In this document: positions 20,254 through 29,167 of the stretch, in pieces
Layout of the letters: every line of letters begins with the position of its first letter
Numbering within the stretch: the stretch's first letter is position 1
Assembly: GCF_002938435.1 (NCBI RefSeq)
Contig: NZ_POQT01000017.1
Span: forward strand, 1-64,000
Origin: Blastococcus saxobsidens
GTDB taxonomy: Bacteria; Actinomycetota; Actinomycetes; Mycobacteriales; Geodermatophilaceae
Direction of reading: 5' to 3'
DNA: 64,000 nucleotides
Translations under genes and position numbers: made by a program
The notes under the pieces: model-generated
Seen by the model: only the letters and a program-made list of their open reading frames with translations
Databases searched by the model: none
Told to the model about the DNA's origin: nothing

Positions 20254-21270
20254 GTGCTGATGCGTCGAGCTGCCCGCGCGCGTGCCGCCGTGCTCCTGGT
20301 GGCCGTGGCCCTACCGGTCCTGGTCGGGTGCCGGTCCGCGCCCGCCGTCGCCGCCTACGTGGGCGACGAGCAGATCACGGTCACCGAGCTGGAGGCCGCC
20401 GTCACCGAACGGCTGGACGACGAGCGGATCGCCGCGTTCGCCGAGGGGCGCAGGGACGAGTTCACCCGCCGGGTGCTCGACGGGCTGGTCGCACGCCAGG
20501 TCCACGCGGCCGCGGCGGAGCGCTACGGCGTCAGCGTCGGCGACCGCGAGGTCCGCGACCGCATCGACGCGCTGCTCGCCGGGGACGACCCCGAGGCGGT
20601 CTTCGCCCAGCTGGCCGAGCAGGGCATCGGCCGGGCCGACGTGCAGGAGACCGTCCGCCAGCAGCTGCTGCGCCGCGAGCTCGCCGAGGCCGAGGGGGAG
20701 GCCGGCGCGCTCGACGCGGCCGCCCTGCGGCAGCGGTACGACGAGGTGCGCGAGGAGCTGGCCGAGGTCGAGTTCGGCTACATCACGGTGCCCGACCAGC
20801 CCACCGCCGACGCGCTGGTGGCCGACCTGTCGGCGGATCCCGCTCGGTACGCCGAGCTGGCGGCGCCCTTCGCCGGGCCGTACACGCTCGCTGAACTGCA
20901 GCGGCAGCCGGCGGAGGAGCTCCCGCCCGCCTTCGCCGAGCGGCAGGGCACCACGCCCCCCGGCACCGCCTTCACCGTTCCGGTGCCCGAGGCCGGCGGC
21001 GTCGTCGTCGGCTTCCTCGGCGACACCGTCTACCCGACCTTCGAGGAGATCCGGCCGCAGCTGGAGGAGGAGGCCGCCGGTCAGGTGGAGGCCGTCGGAG
21101 CCGAACTGGTCGACGACGTCCGCGAGGATCTCGACGTCACGGTCAACCCGCGCTACGGGGTGCTGCGCGACGGCCGGCTCGTCCCCGGCGAGGACGGCGT
21201 GGTCGACCTGCTCGAGGAACCCGCCGCGGCCGAGCAGCCTCCGGCGCCGGAGGGCGGCCCGGCAGACTGA
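20254..21270 (+). CDS. SurA N-domain lipoprotein (peptidyl-prolyl isomerase-like)
   Basis: 338 residues. The signal ends with a lipobox, LPVLVGC, so the mature protein is anchored at the outer face of the membrane. A SurA-type helical chaperone domain (about 30-170) follows, with AAYVGDEQITVTELEAAV at its start, then a parvulin-like region (about 170-290) that lacks clear catalytic Cys/His/Asp residues. It probably helps fold exported proteins. GTG at 20254 has GGAG 9 bases upstream; an ATG two codons later is an alternative. It sits between mfd and mazG, its usual actinobacterial neighbourhood. Confidence 0.87.
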   Translation: MLMRRAARARAAVLLVAVALPVLVGCRSAPAVAAYVGDEQITVTELEAAVTERLDDERIAAFAEGRRDEFTRRVLDGLVARQVHAAAAERYGVSVGDREVRDRIDALLAGDDPEAVFAQLAEQGIGRADVQETVRQQLLRRELAEAEGEAGALDAAALRQRYDEVREELAEVEFGYITVPDQPTADALVADLSADPARYAELAAPFAGPYTLAELQRQPAEELPPAFAERQGTTPPGTAFTVPVPEAGGVVVGFLGDTVYPTFEEIRPQLEEEAAGQVEAVGAELVDDVREDLDVTVNPRYGVLRDGRLVPGEDGVVDLLEEPAAAEQPPAPEGGPAD

Positions 21271-21274
21271 CCGG

Positions 21275-22189
21275 GTGCCCGTCATCGCCGTTCCCGTCAG
21301 CCCCCGCCTGCCCGGTCTGCTGAGCCCCGCCGGGTGGCGGGCGGTCTCCGCCGGCCACCCGCTGGCCGCCCTGCCCGGCGCAGCCGGCACCGCGGAGGTG
21401 CTGCGCGGCGAGGGGATGGCGGTCGCCGACGTGCCCGACGTCGCCGCCGTCGGCGAGCTGGACGGCGACGTCGTCCTGCTCGTCCCCGCCGGCGAAGCGG
21501 TCCCGGGGGCGGAGACGGTGGCGGGCGTCCCCGAGCCGCCGGGCGCCCGGCTGCTCGACGTCGTCGCCGTCATGGACCGGCTCCGCTCGCCCGGGGGCTG
21601 CCCGTGGGACGCCGAGCAGACGCACGCCTCGCTGCGCGGCTACCTGCTGGAGGAGGCGCACGAGGCCTACGACGCCATCGTCGACGACGACCCCGTCGGC
21701 ATGCGCGAGGAGCTGGGTGACGTGCTGCTGCAGGTCGTCTTCCACGCCCGCGTCGCCGCCGAGGCCGGTGCGGAGCGCCGCTTCGACGTGGACGACGTCG
21801 CCGGCGACCTGGTGGACAAGCTGGTCCGCCGGCACCCGCACGTCTTCGGGGACGCCGGCCCGCGTGATGTCGCCCAGGTCGAGGCCGGCTGGGAGGAGAT
21901 CAAGAAGGCTGAGAAGCAGCGCAGCTCGCCCACCGAGGGGGTCTCCCGCTCGCAACCGGCGGCCTCCTGGGGGGCGGCGCTCGTCCGCCGGGCCGGGCGG
22001 GCCGGGTTGCCGACGCCGGCGCCGGCGGAGCTGACCGTCCGCAGCCCCGAGGAGCTGGGGGAGCGGCTGCTGGGCGTCGTCACGGCCGCCGAGGCCCGCG
22101 GCTGGGACGTCGAGGACGCGCTGCGCGAGGCGGTCCGCCGCTACGCCGGCGAGCTGGACGCCGCGGCGCAGGAGCGCCTCCGGGGCTGA
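21275..22189 (+). CDS. mazG: Nucleoside triphosphate pyrophosphohydrolase MazG
   Basis: 304 residues. An N-terminal segment of about 95 residues typical of actinobacterial MazG is followed by the catalytic domain: RLRSPGGCPWDAEQTHASL, LLEEAHEAYDAI and REELGDVLLQVVFHA, which supply the EExxE...ExxD metal site. It hydrolyses (d)NTPs to NMP and PPi, cleaning damaged nucleotides and lowering ppGpp. The C-terminal helical part (DLVDKLVRRHPHVFGD) is also family-typical. GTG at 21275 lies four bases after the SurA-like gene, so the two are likely co-transcribed. Confidence 0.95.
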   Translation: MPVIAVPVSPRLPGLLSPAGWRAVSAGHPLAALPGAAGTAEVLRGEGMAVADVPDVAAVGELDGDVVLLVPAGEAVPGAETVAGVPEPPGARLLDVVAVMDRLRSPGGCPWDAEQTHASLRGYLLEEAHEAYDAIVDDDPVGMREELGDVLLQVVFHARVAAEAGAERRFDVDDVAGDLVDKLVRRHPHVFGDAGPRDVAQVEAGWEEIKKAEKQRSSPTEGVSRSQPAASWGAALVRRAGRAGLPTPAPAELTVRSPEELGERLLGVVTAAEARGWDVEDALREAVRRYAGELDAAAQERLRG

Positions 22190-22221
22190 CGGGCCGGTGC
22201 CGGCGCGGACGGGCCGACCCC

Positions 22222-22227
22222 TAGCGT
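22222..22227 (+). promoter_or_regulatory. Probable -10 box of the MscS gene
   Basis: TAGCGT fits the actinobacterial TANNNT -10 pattern and would start a leader of about 40 nt that includes GGAAGGAG at 22262-22269. Confidence 0.45.
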
Positions 22228-22320
22228 GGACGTCCGGCAGCCGCTCGGAAGCCCCCGCCCCGGAAGGAGCCCGCCCTGTCCCGCGAACCGTTCGCCGCAC
22301 CGTCGCCGGCCGTCGACGAG

Positions 22321-23562
22321 GTGGAGGACCTCGTCCCGGACGAGGCCTGGCAGGCCCTGGTGCTGGTCGCCGTCGCCGCCCTCGGCGCGTGGCTGGTGGG
22401 TGTGCTGATCGGGGTTCTCGTGCGCCGGCTGGCCCGCCGCTCCCCGGTGGCCGCCGACCTCTCCCGGCGCGGCCGGGCGCCGCTGCGCACCCTGCTCGTC
22501 CTCATCGCGGTCACGGTGGTCCTCGACGCCGGCCCCGCGCTGGGCGGCTGGCGGGACCCGGTGGTGCGCGGGCTCGGCCTGGCGCTGATCGCGACCGTCG
22601 GCTGGCTGCTGGCCGTCGCGGTCCACGTGGTCGCGGACGCGGCGCTGGCCCGCTACGACGTGGACGTCGTCGACAACCGGCACGCCCGCCGGGTGCGCAC
22701 GCAGATCTCGCTGCTGCGCCGGCTGGCGGTCGTCGTCGTGGGGCTGCTGACCGTCGCGGCCATGCTGCTGACCTTCCCGTCCGCCCGGGCGGCCGGTGCC
22801 AGCATCCTGGCCAGCGCCGGGGTCATCTCGATCGTCGCCGGCCTGGCCGCCCAGACCTCCCTGGCCAACGTCTTCGCCGGGCTGCAGCTGGCCTTCACCG
22901 ACGCCATCCGGGTGGACGACGTCGTCGTCGTGGAGGAGGAGTGGGGACGGATCGAGGAGATCACCCTCACCTACGTCGTCGTCCACATCTGGGACGACCG
23001 CCGGCTGGTGCTGCCCTCCACCTACTTCACGACCACCCCCTTCGAGAACTGGACCCGCAAGGAGTCCGCGGTGCTCGGGTCGGTGGAGCTGGACGTGGAC
23101 TGGACGACGCCGTTCGACGACATGCGCACCGAGCTGCACCGGCTGCTGGAGGACGAGGGCGGCCGGGGGCCGGAGCTGTGGGACGGCCGGGTGGGCGTGC
23201 TCCAGGTGACCGACGCGGTCGGCTCGGTGGTGCGGGCGCGCGTGCTGGTCAGCGCCCAGGACGCCGGGACGCTGTTCGACCTGCGCTGCCACGTGCGCGA
23301 GCAGCTGGTGGGCTGGCTGCAGCGCGAGCACCCCGAGGGGCTGCCGAGGGTGCGGGTCGAGGGGGCCGGGGCCGCCCCGGCCTCCGCCCGCGGAGATCGG
23401 CGGGCCCCGGCGCAGTCGGCGACCGACAGCTCGTTGTTCACCGGCAGCAGCGAGGCGCTGGAGCGCTCGCGGGCCTTCGCCGGACCGAACCAGGAGGAGG
23501 TCGCCGACCGCGACACGACCCCCGGACCTCCGGACGACGACCGCCCCGCACGCGGCAGCTGA
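22321..23562 (+). CDS. MscS family mechanosensitive channel
   Basis: At least 413 residues with four to five TM helices, then the MscS pore and beta domains: SILASAGVISIVAGLAAQTS and LANVFAGLQLAFT (about 160-195), DDVVVVEEEWGRIEEITLTY, and RRLVLPSTYFTTTPFENWTR. It releases solutes on hypo-osmotic shock. The last 60 residues are polar and probably disordered. GTG at 22321 is the first conventional start but lacks a good ribosome site; GGAAGGAG at 22262-22269 sits 6-7 bases before an in-frame CTG at 22276 (LSREPFAAP...), which may be the true start. Confidence 0.9.
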   Translation: MEDLVPDEAWQALVLVAVAALGAWLVGVLIGVLVRRLARRSPVAADLSRRGRAPLRTLLVLIAVTVVLDAGPALGGWRDPVVRGLGLALIATVGWLLAVAVHVVADAALARYDVDVVDNRHARRVRTQISLLRRLAVVVVGLLTVAAMLLTFPSARAAGASILASAGVISIVAGLAAQTSLANVFAGLQLAFTDAIRVDDVVVVEEEWGRIEEITLTYVVVHIWDDRRLVLPSTYFTTTPFENWTRKESAVLGSVELDVDWTTPFDDMRTELHRLLEDEGGRGPELWDGRVGVLQVTDAVGSVVRARVLVSAQDAGTLFDLRCHVREQLVGWLQREHPEGLPRVRVEGAGAAPASARGDRRAPAQSATDSSLFTGSSEALERSRAFAGPNQEEVADRDTTPGPPDDDRPARGS

Positions 23563-24873
<1,311 letters not shown>

Positions 24874-24883
24874 GCAGGGGCGG

Positions 24884-25492
24884 ATGAGCAGCGTTCGGGG
24901 TCGGCGGGGCGGGCCCGCGGCCGACGGACGGCGCGCGACCGGCCGGGTCCCGCGGGTGCACACCACCCGGCCGGTGCGCACCGGCCTGCGGTCGGGCGCG
25001 TCCAGCCGCCCCGGGCAGCGGCGCACCGACCGCCGCCCCGAGCGCCGGCCGGCCGGGGCGTCGGCCCGCCGGCGGCCGCTGTTCACCGGGCGCGCCGTCC
25101 TGCTGGTCGGGCTCATCCTGGTGCTCGCGCTCACCCTGGCCGGCCCGATCCGCCAGTACCTCGCCGGTCAGGCGGAGCTGGCGCAGCTGGCCGCGGAGGG
25201 GCGCGAGCTGGACCTGCGTGCCGCCGACCTGGAGGCGCAGCTGGACCGCCAGTCCGACCCCGCCTACGCCGAGCGGCAGGCGCGGGAACGGCTCGCGTAC
25301 GTGCTCCCCGGCGACCGGCTGGTCATCGTGGTCGACGGCGAGGCGGTCGAGGGCGACGCGGGGACCCTGGCCGCGGCGGCCCGGCAGCTCGAACCGCGGC
25401 CCTGGTACGAGGGGCTCATGGAGTCGGTGGCCACCGCCGACGGCGACGACGAGGCGGACGACGAGCCGCGCAACGGAGGAACGGGCGAGTGA
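24884..25492 (+). CDS. ftsB: Septum formation initiator, FtsB/DivIC-like
   Basis: 202 residues. A long basic, Arg/Pro-rich cytoplasmic N-terminus (1-65) leads into one TM helix (about 69-87, AVLLVGLILVLALTLAGPI), then a short coiled coil (LAAEGRELDLRAADLEAQLDR) and the family motif YAERQARERLAYVLPGD. It belongs to the divisome bridge FtsB-FtsQ-FtsL. The position directly after eno is diagnostic in actinobacteria. The acidic tail is variable in the family. Confidence 0.92.
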   Translation: MSSVRGRRGGPAADGRRATGRVPRVHTTRPVRTGLRSGASSRPGQRRTDRRPERRPAGASARRRPLFTGRAVLLVGLILVLALTLAGPIRQYLAGQAELAQLAAEGRELDLRAADLEAQLDRQSDPAYAERQARERLAYVLPGDRLVIVVDGEAVEGDAGTLAAAARQLEPRPWYEGLMESVATADGDDEADDEPRNGGTGE

Positions 25493-25493
25493 G

Positions 25494-25559
25494 ATGAAGG
25501 ACCCCACTGCCCCCCAGACCTCGCCCGCTCGGCCCGGGCCCCTGCAGCGGGGCCGTTCC
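25494..25559 (+). repeat. Dispersed hairpin repeat, copy 1
   Basis: It begins two bases after the ftsB stop codon. It matches copy 2 (27008-27072) without gaps at 52 of 65 positions by hand count. GGACCCC near the start and CGGGGCC near the end form the outer stem, with CTGC / GCAG inside. This copy also supplies the ATG and first 22 codons of the DUF501 gene. Confidence 0.7.
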
Positions 25560-26063
25560 AGCCCCGTCAGCGAGGAGGACCGCGAGATCGTCGCCCGACA
25601 GCTCGGCCGCCCCCCGCGGGCGCTGGTCGCCGTCGCGCACCGCTGCCCGTGCGGGCAGCCCGACGTCGTGGAGACCGCCCCGCGGCTGGAGGACGGCACC
25701 CCGTTCCCCACGATGTACTACCTGACCTGCCCCCGGGCGTCGGCCGCCGCGAGCCGGCTGGAATCCGCCGGCCGGATGCGCGAGTGGCAGGAGGAGCTCG
25801 GCACCGATCCGGAGCTGGCGGCCGGTTACCGCGCGGCGCACGAGTCCTACCTGGCCGCCCGCGACGCCAAGGACGTGCTGCCGACCCGGGCCACCGCCGG
25901 TGGCATGCCCGATCGCGTCAAGTGCCTGCACGCCCTGGCGGGGCACGCGCTTGCCGCCGGCCGCGGGGTGAACCCGATCGGTGACCGCGCGGTCGACGGG
26001 ATGGGGGAGTGGTGGGCCAAGGGCCCGTGCGCCCTGCCCGAGGGGCCCGGGGACCGGGCATGA
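25494..26063 (+). CDS. DUF501 domain protein
   Basis: 189 residues. The domain starts near residue 32: VARQLGRPPRALVAVAHRCPCG, then ETAPRLEDGTPFPTMYYLTCPRA. The two Cys-containing motifs could bind metal, but function is unknown in the family. It is always near eno/ftsB/ppx in actinobacteria, which supports a real gene. The first 22 or so residues come from the dispersed repeat and look unlike the family, so the annotated start could be an exaptation; an in-frame CTG at 25542 is the only alternative I see. The gene follows ftsB by one base and overlaps ppx by 4 bp. Confidence 0.88.
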   Translation: MKDPTAPQTSPARPGPLQRGRSSPVSEEDREIVARQLGRPPRALVAVAHRCPCGQPDVVETAPRLEDGTPFPTMYYLTCPRASAAASRLESAGRMREWQEELGTDPELAAGYRAAHESYLAARDAKDVLPTRATAGGMPDRVKCLHALAGHALAAGRGVNPIGDRAVDGMGEWWAKGPCALPEGPGDRA

Positions 26064-27010
26064 CCCGGGTCGCCGCCATCGACTGCGGCACCAACTCGAT
26101 CCGCCTGCTGGTCGCCGACGTGCCGGCCGAGGGCGGGCACACCGACCTGCTGCGCCGCATGGAGGTGGTGCGCCTGGGTCAGGGGGTCGACGCCACCGGC
26201 CGCCTGGCGCCCGAGGCCATCGAGCGCACGCGGGTGGTCCTGGCCGAGTACGCCGCGGCCGCCCGCGACCTCGGCGCCGCCGACGTCCGCATGGTCGCCA
26301 CCAGCGCCACCCGCGACGCCGCCAACCGCGCCGACTTCGAGGGCATGGTGCGCAGCACCCTCGGCCGCACGCCCGACGTGGTCACCGGCCGGGAGGAGGC
26401 GGAGCTGTCCTTCCTCGGCGCCACGGGGTCGGTCGACGCCGCGGCCGCCGGCCACGGGCTGCGGCCACCCGAGGCCCCGTACCTGGTGGTGGACATCGGC
26501 GGCGGGTCGACGGAGTTCGTGCTGGGCGACGCCGCGGGCGTGACGGCCGCGCGGTCGGTCGACATCGGCTGCGTCCGGCTCACCGAGCGGCACCTGCGCG
26601 ACGACCCGCCGACCAACGAGCAGATCGCGCTCGCCGAGCGGGACATCCGCGCGGCGCTGGCCGACGTCGCCGCCGCGGTCCCCGTCGGCCGGGCCGCGAG
26701 CCTGGTCGGGCTGGCCGGCTCGGTGACCACCGTGGCCGCGCTCGCCCTCGACCTGCCCACCTACGACTCCGACGCGATCCACGGCTCCCGGATCCCCGTC
26801 GCCGACGTGCGCCGGATCTCCGCGGACCTGCTCGCCGCCACCCGTGCCCGCCGGGCCGCCTCGCCGGTGATGCACCCGGGCCGGGTCGACGTCATCGGTG
26901 CCGGGGCGCTGATCCTCCGGGTGCTCATGGACGAGTTCGGCCTGCCCGAGGTGACGGTCAGCGAGCACGACATCCTCGACGGCATCGCGCTGCGGCTCGC
27001 CCGCGGCTGA
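26060..27010 (+). CDS. ppx: Exopolyphosphatase (Ppx/GppA family)
   Basis: 316 residues, the short actinobacterial form. AAIDCGTNSIRLL is the phosphate-1 loop of the actin-like fold, ATSATRDAANR follows, LVVDIGGGSTEFVLG is the phosphate-2 loop, and GLAGSVTTVAAL the adenosine-side loop. It hydrolyses polyphosphate or pppGpp. The C-terminal HD domain of E. coli Ppx is absent, as usual for this branch. The start overlaps DUF501 (ATGA); its TGA is the first element of repeat copy 2. Confidence 0.95.
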   Translation: MTRVAAIDCGTNSIRLLVADVPAEGGHTDLLRRMEVVRLGQGVDATGRLAPEAIERTRVVLAEYAAAARDLGAADVRMVATSATRDAANRADFEGMVRSTLGRTPDVVTGREEAELSFLGATGSVDAAAAGHGLRPPEAPYLVVDIGGGSTEFVLGDAAGVTAARSVDIGCVRLTERHLRDDPPTNEQIALAERDIRAALADVAAAVPVGRAASLVGLAGSVTTVAALALDLPTYDSDAIHGSRIPVADVRRISADLLAATRARRAASPVMHPGRVDVIGAGALILRVLMDEFGLPEVTVSEHDILDGIALRLARG

Positions 27011-27072
27011 AGGACGCCGGTGCCCCCCACGACTCGCCCGTTCGCCGCGGAACCCTGCACCGGGGCCGTGCC
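27008..27072 (+). repeat. Dispersed hairpin repeat, copy 2
   Basis: It starts at the ppx stop codon and ends immediately before the GTG of the glycosylase gene. Relative to copy 1, base 27020 changed C to G and its pairing partner 27060 G to C, which keeps the stem (GTGC / GCAC). Confidence 0.7.
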
Positions 27073-27843
27073 GTGACCGCACGGGACGCGGGCGGTTTCC
27101 CGGTCACGCGGACCCCGGCCGGGGTCGTCCGGTCGGCCCGGAGCACCCCGGACCTGGCCGTCCTCGACACGCGGATCTCCGGTTGCTACGCCTGCCCCCG
27201 ACTGGTCGCCTGGCGGGAGGAGGTCGCGCGGGTCAAGCGCGCGTCCTTCCGGGAGGAGGACTACTGGGGCCGGCCGGTGCCGGGCCTGGGCCCGGCCGAT
27301 GCACGGATCGCCGTCGTCGGGCTGGCGCCGGCCGCGCACGGCGGGAACCGGACCGGACGGGTGTTCACCGGGGACCGCAGCGGCGACTGGATCTTCGCCG
27401 CCCTCTGGCGGGCGGGCCTGGCCAACCAGCCGACCTCCACGCACCTGGGGGACGGCCTCGAGCTCACCGACGTCCGGGTCGCCGCAGCCGTGCGCTGCGC
27501 GCCGCCGGCCAACGCCCCGACCCCGGAGGAGCGCGACACCTGCTCGCCGTGGCTGGCGCGGGAGCTGGAGCTCCTGCCGCGCCTGCGGGTGGTCGTCGTG
27601 CTCGGCGGGTTCGGCTGGACGGCGCTGTGGCCGGTGCTCGCCGCGGCCGGGTACGCCCTGCCCCGACCGCGGCCGGTCTTCGGGCACGGCGTCGAGGTGG
27701 CGCTGGAGGGGCCGCGCGGCCCGCTGACCCTGCTGGGCAGCTACCACGTCAGCCAGCAGAACACCTTCACCGGCAGGCTCACCGAGTCGATGCTCGACGC
27801 CGTGCTCAGCCGGGCCACCGAGCTGGCGGCCCCGGGCGGCTGA
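27073..27843 (+). CDS. Uracil-DNA glycosylase, family 5 (UdgB-like)
   Basis: 256 residues. GLAPAAHGGNRTGRVFTGD is motif A of family-5 enzymes, and GSYHVSQQNTFTGRLTE the C-terminal motif with the catalytic-side His. Cysteines in GCYACPRL and in CAPPANAPTPEERDTC can hold the [4Fe-4S] cluster of this family. It removes uracil, and in this family also other deaminated bases, from DNA. The GTG directly abuts repeat copy 2; there is no ribosome site, so expression may depend on read-through from ppx. Confidence 0.88.
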   Translation: MTARDAGGFPVTRTPAGVVRSARSTPDLAVLDTRISGCYACPRLVAWREEVARVKRASFREEDYWGRPVPGLGPADARIAVVGLAPAAHGGNRTGRVFTGDRSGDWIFAALWRAGLANQPTSTHLGDGLELTDVRVAAAVRCAPPANAPTPEERDTCSPWLARELELLPRLRVVVVLGGFGWTALWPVLAAAGYALPRPRPVFGHGVEVALEGPRGPLTLLGSYHVSQQNTFTGRLTESMLDAVLSRATELAAPGG

Positions 27844-27847
27844 CCGG

Positions 27848-28317
27848 TCAGACCGCCTCCAGGTGTGCGGCCAGCGCCTCGCCCAGTGCGCGACAGCAGT
27901 CGTGGACTCGCAGACCGAGCCGGCCGAGACCTGGAAGACGTACCCATGCCGTCGAACCGGCGCAGGTCGACCGGCACGCCGGCGGCGCGGGCGCGATCGG
28001 CGAGCCGCACGGCCTCCCCGAGCAGGATCTCGTCGCCGCCTGCACGACCAGCGGCGGGAGATAGGCGAGCTCGGCGGCGAGCGGGACCAGCTCGGGGCCG
28101 CGCAGGTCGCGACCGGGCGCGAAGTCGGCGGCGCAGCGGGCCAGCCACGCGGGCTGCAGCATCGGGTCGACCCGGTCGCCGGGCCGGTCGTCGCCGGAGA
28201 GGTCCAGCAACGGGGGGATGAGAGCGAGCGCGGCCGGCAGCGGGCTGCCCTCGTCGCGCAGCCGCAGGGCCGCGGTGAGGGCGAGCCAGCCGGTCCCGTC
28301 CTGCTGCGCCCGGCACC
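27848..28317 (-). pseudogene. Alpha/beta-hydrolase (HSL-type esterase) remnant, 5'-truncated and frameshifted
   Basis: Pieces of one esterase are spread over three frames of the minus strand. The first frame gives GWLALTAALRLRDEGSPLPA, then LIPPLLDLSGDD and LAYLPPLVVQA. The next frame gives GGDEILLGEAVRLADRARAA and VDLRRFDGMG. The third gives YVFQVSAG, and the first frame resumes with CCRALGEALAAHLEAV and a stop. This is the usual order of the C-terminal half of acetyl-esterase/lipase proteins (catalytic Asp in GGDEIL, catalytic His lost). The nucleophile elbow and everything before it are missing. The remnant ends beside the tRNA gene. At least three indels are needed, so sequencing error alone is unlikely. 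Confidence 0.75.
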
Positions 28318-28334
28318 GCTAGCGTTCCTCCAGC

Positions 28335-28408
28335 GCCCCCGTAGCCCAATCGGCAGAGGCAGGCCCCTTAAAAGGGTCCCAGTGTCGGTTCGAATCCGAC
28401 CGGGGGCA
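28335..28408 (+). tRNA. tRNA with anticodon UAA but class I (short) variable loop
   Basis: Acceptor stem 28335-28341 / 28401-28407 pairs 7 of 7. D-arm 28344-28360 has a 3-bp stem, anticodon stem 28362-28366 / 28374-28378 pairs 5 of 5 with one G-U, the loop is CTTAAAA, and the T-arm 28384-28400 has 5 of 5 pairs and TTCGAAT. The discriminator is A; CCA is not encoded. With U33 at 28368 the anticodon is TAA (Leu, codon UUA), yet the variable loop is 5 nt, whereas bacterial leucine tRNAs carry a long arm. No alternative folding gave another anticodon with an intact stem. It could be an unusual Leu isoacceptor, a differently charged tRNA, or a non-translational tRNA-like gene. Confidence 0.8.
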
Positions 28409-28423
28409 CGCGCCGGCTCGCCT

Positions 28424-28486
28424 GGGCGATTGCGCGCAGAAGCACCCCTCGGCGGCCCGATGGGGTCCTTTTCTGCGCAATCGCCC
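28424..28486 (+). terminator. Long hairpin downstream of the tRNA
   Basis: Left arm 28424-28441 and right arm 28471-28486 pair over 16 bp with a two-base CG bulge (GGGCGATTGCG and CAGAA against TTCTGCGCAATCGCCC). ACCCC / GGGGT pairs inside and a TTTT lies just before the right arm. It is probably the tRNA terminator. Confidence 0.6.
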
Positions 28487-28531
28487 GGGGGATCCATTGT
28501 GAGCAACTGCACCGACCTCTTCGGGCGGAAA

Positions 28532-28562
28532 ACCGACCGATTCGGTCGGTCTCTCGTACCGT
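28532..28562 (+). promoter_or_regulatory. tetR promoter with operator palindrome
   Basis: ACCGACCGA (28532-28540), a central T, and TCGGTCGGT (28542-28550) form a perfect 19-bp palindrome. The -10 box TACCGT (28557-28562) is 6 bases before the GTG, so the mRNA is leaderless and the palindrome covers the -35 region. This is the expected arrangement for TetR autorepression. Confidence 0.65.
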
Positions 28563-28568
28563 GGACGC

Positions 28569-29162
28569 GTGGCGCGACCGTTCCGGCAGCAGATCGACGA
28601 GGGCATCCTCGATCGTGCCGCCGCGCTGTTCGCCCGCCGCGGCTTCGCGAAGACCTCGCTGCAGGACGTCGCCGACGCCGTGGGCCTGTCCAAGGCCGGG
28701 CTGCTGCACCACTTCCCGAGCAAGGACGCGCTCCACGAGGCCGTGCTGGCGCAGGCGGAGGCGAAGGCCCGCGGGGTGCTCGACGAGGTCGGGCCGCTGC
28801 CGTTCGGCGAGGCCCGCGACCGCCGCGCCGTCGACGTCGTCCTCGACGTCGCCCTCGCCCACCCCGGGCTCGTGGCGCTCATGCTCGCCCCGGTGCTGCA
28901 GGCCGACGCCGACCCCGGGGCGGGAAAGGGCGCCTCCGGGGCCGCGCTCGCGGCGTTCGGTGTCGACCTGGAGACGTCGGATCCCGAGCGCCTGGTGCGG
29001 GTGCTGGGCGCCCTCGGTGCGCTCGCCGTCCTGTCGCTCGCGGCCCACCACGAGGGCCAGACCACCGCGTGGCGGGCGCACGTCGCCGCCACCTGCTTCG
29101 ACGCGCTCGGCCACCGCCGACCCGGCGCCGAACGTCCCAGCTCCGACCAGGTGGAGGCCTGA
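28569..29162 (+). CDS. TetR family transcriptional regulator
   Basis: 197 residues. The N-terminal HTH is clear: ILDRAAALFARRGFAKTSL, DVADAVGLSKAGLLHHFPSK (recognition helix) and DALHEAVLAQ. The C-terminal ligand domain is variable. It should repress itself and the MMPL transporter gene six bases downstream through the palindrome in its promoter; the ligand is probably a transporter substrate. GTG at 28569 is supported by the leaderless promoter. Confidence 0.92.
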   Translation: MARPFRQQIDEGILDRAAALFARRGFAKTSLQDVADAVGLSKAGLLHHFPSKDALHEAVLAQAEAKARGVLDEVGPLPFGEARDRRAVDVVLDVALAHPGLVALMLAPVLQADADPGAGKGASGAALAAFGVDLETSDPERLVRVLGALGALAVLSLAAHHEGQTTAWRAHVAATCFDALGHRRPGAERPSSDQVEA

Positions 29163-29167
29163 TCAGC

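Noticed and set aside
28335-28408. tRNA read as Phe (AAA) or Lys (CTT)
   Set aside because: Shifting the loop by one or two bases breaks the anticodon stem; only TAA keeps all five pairs and U33.
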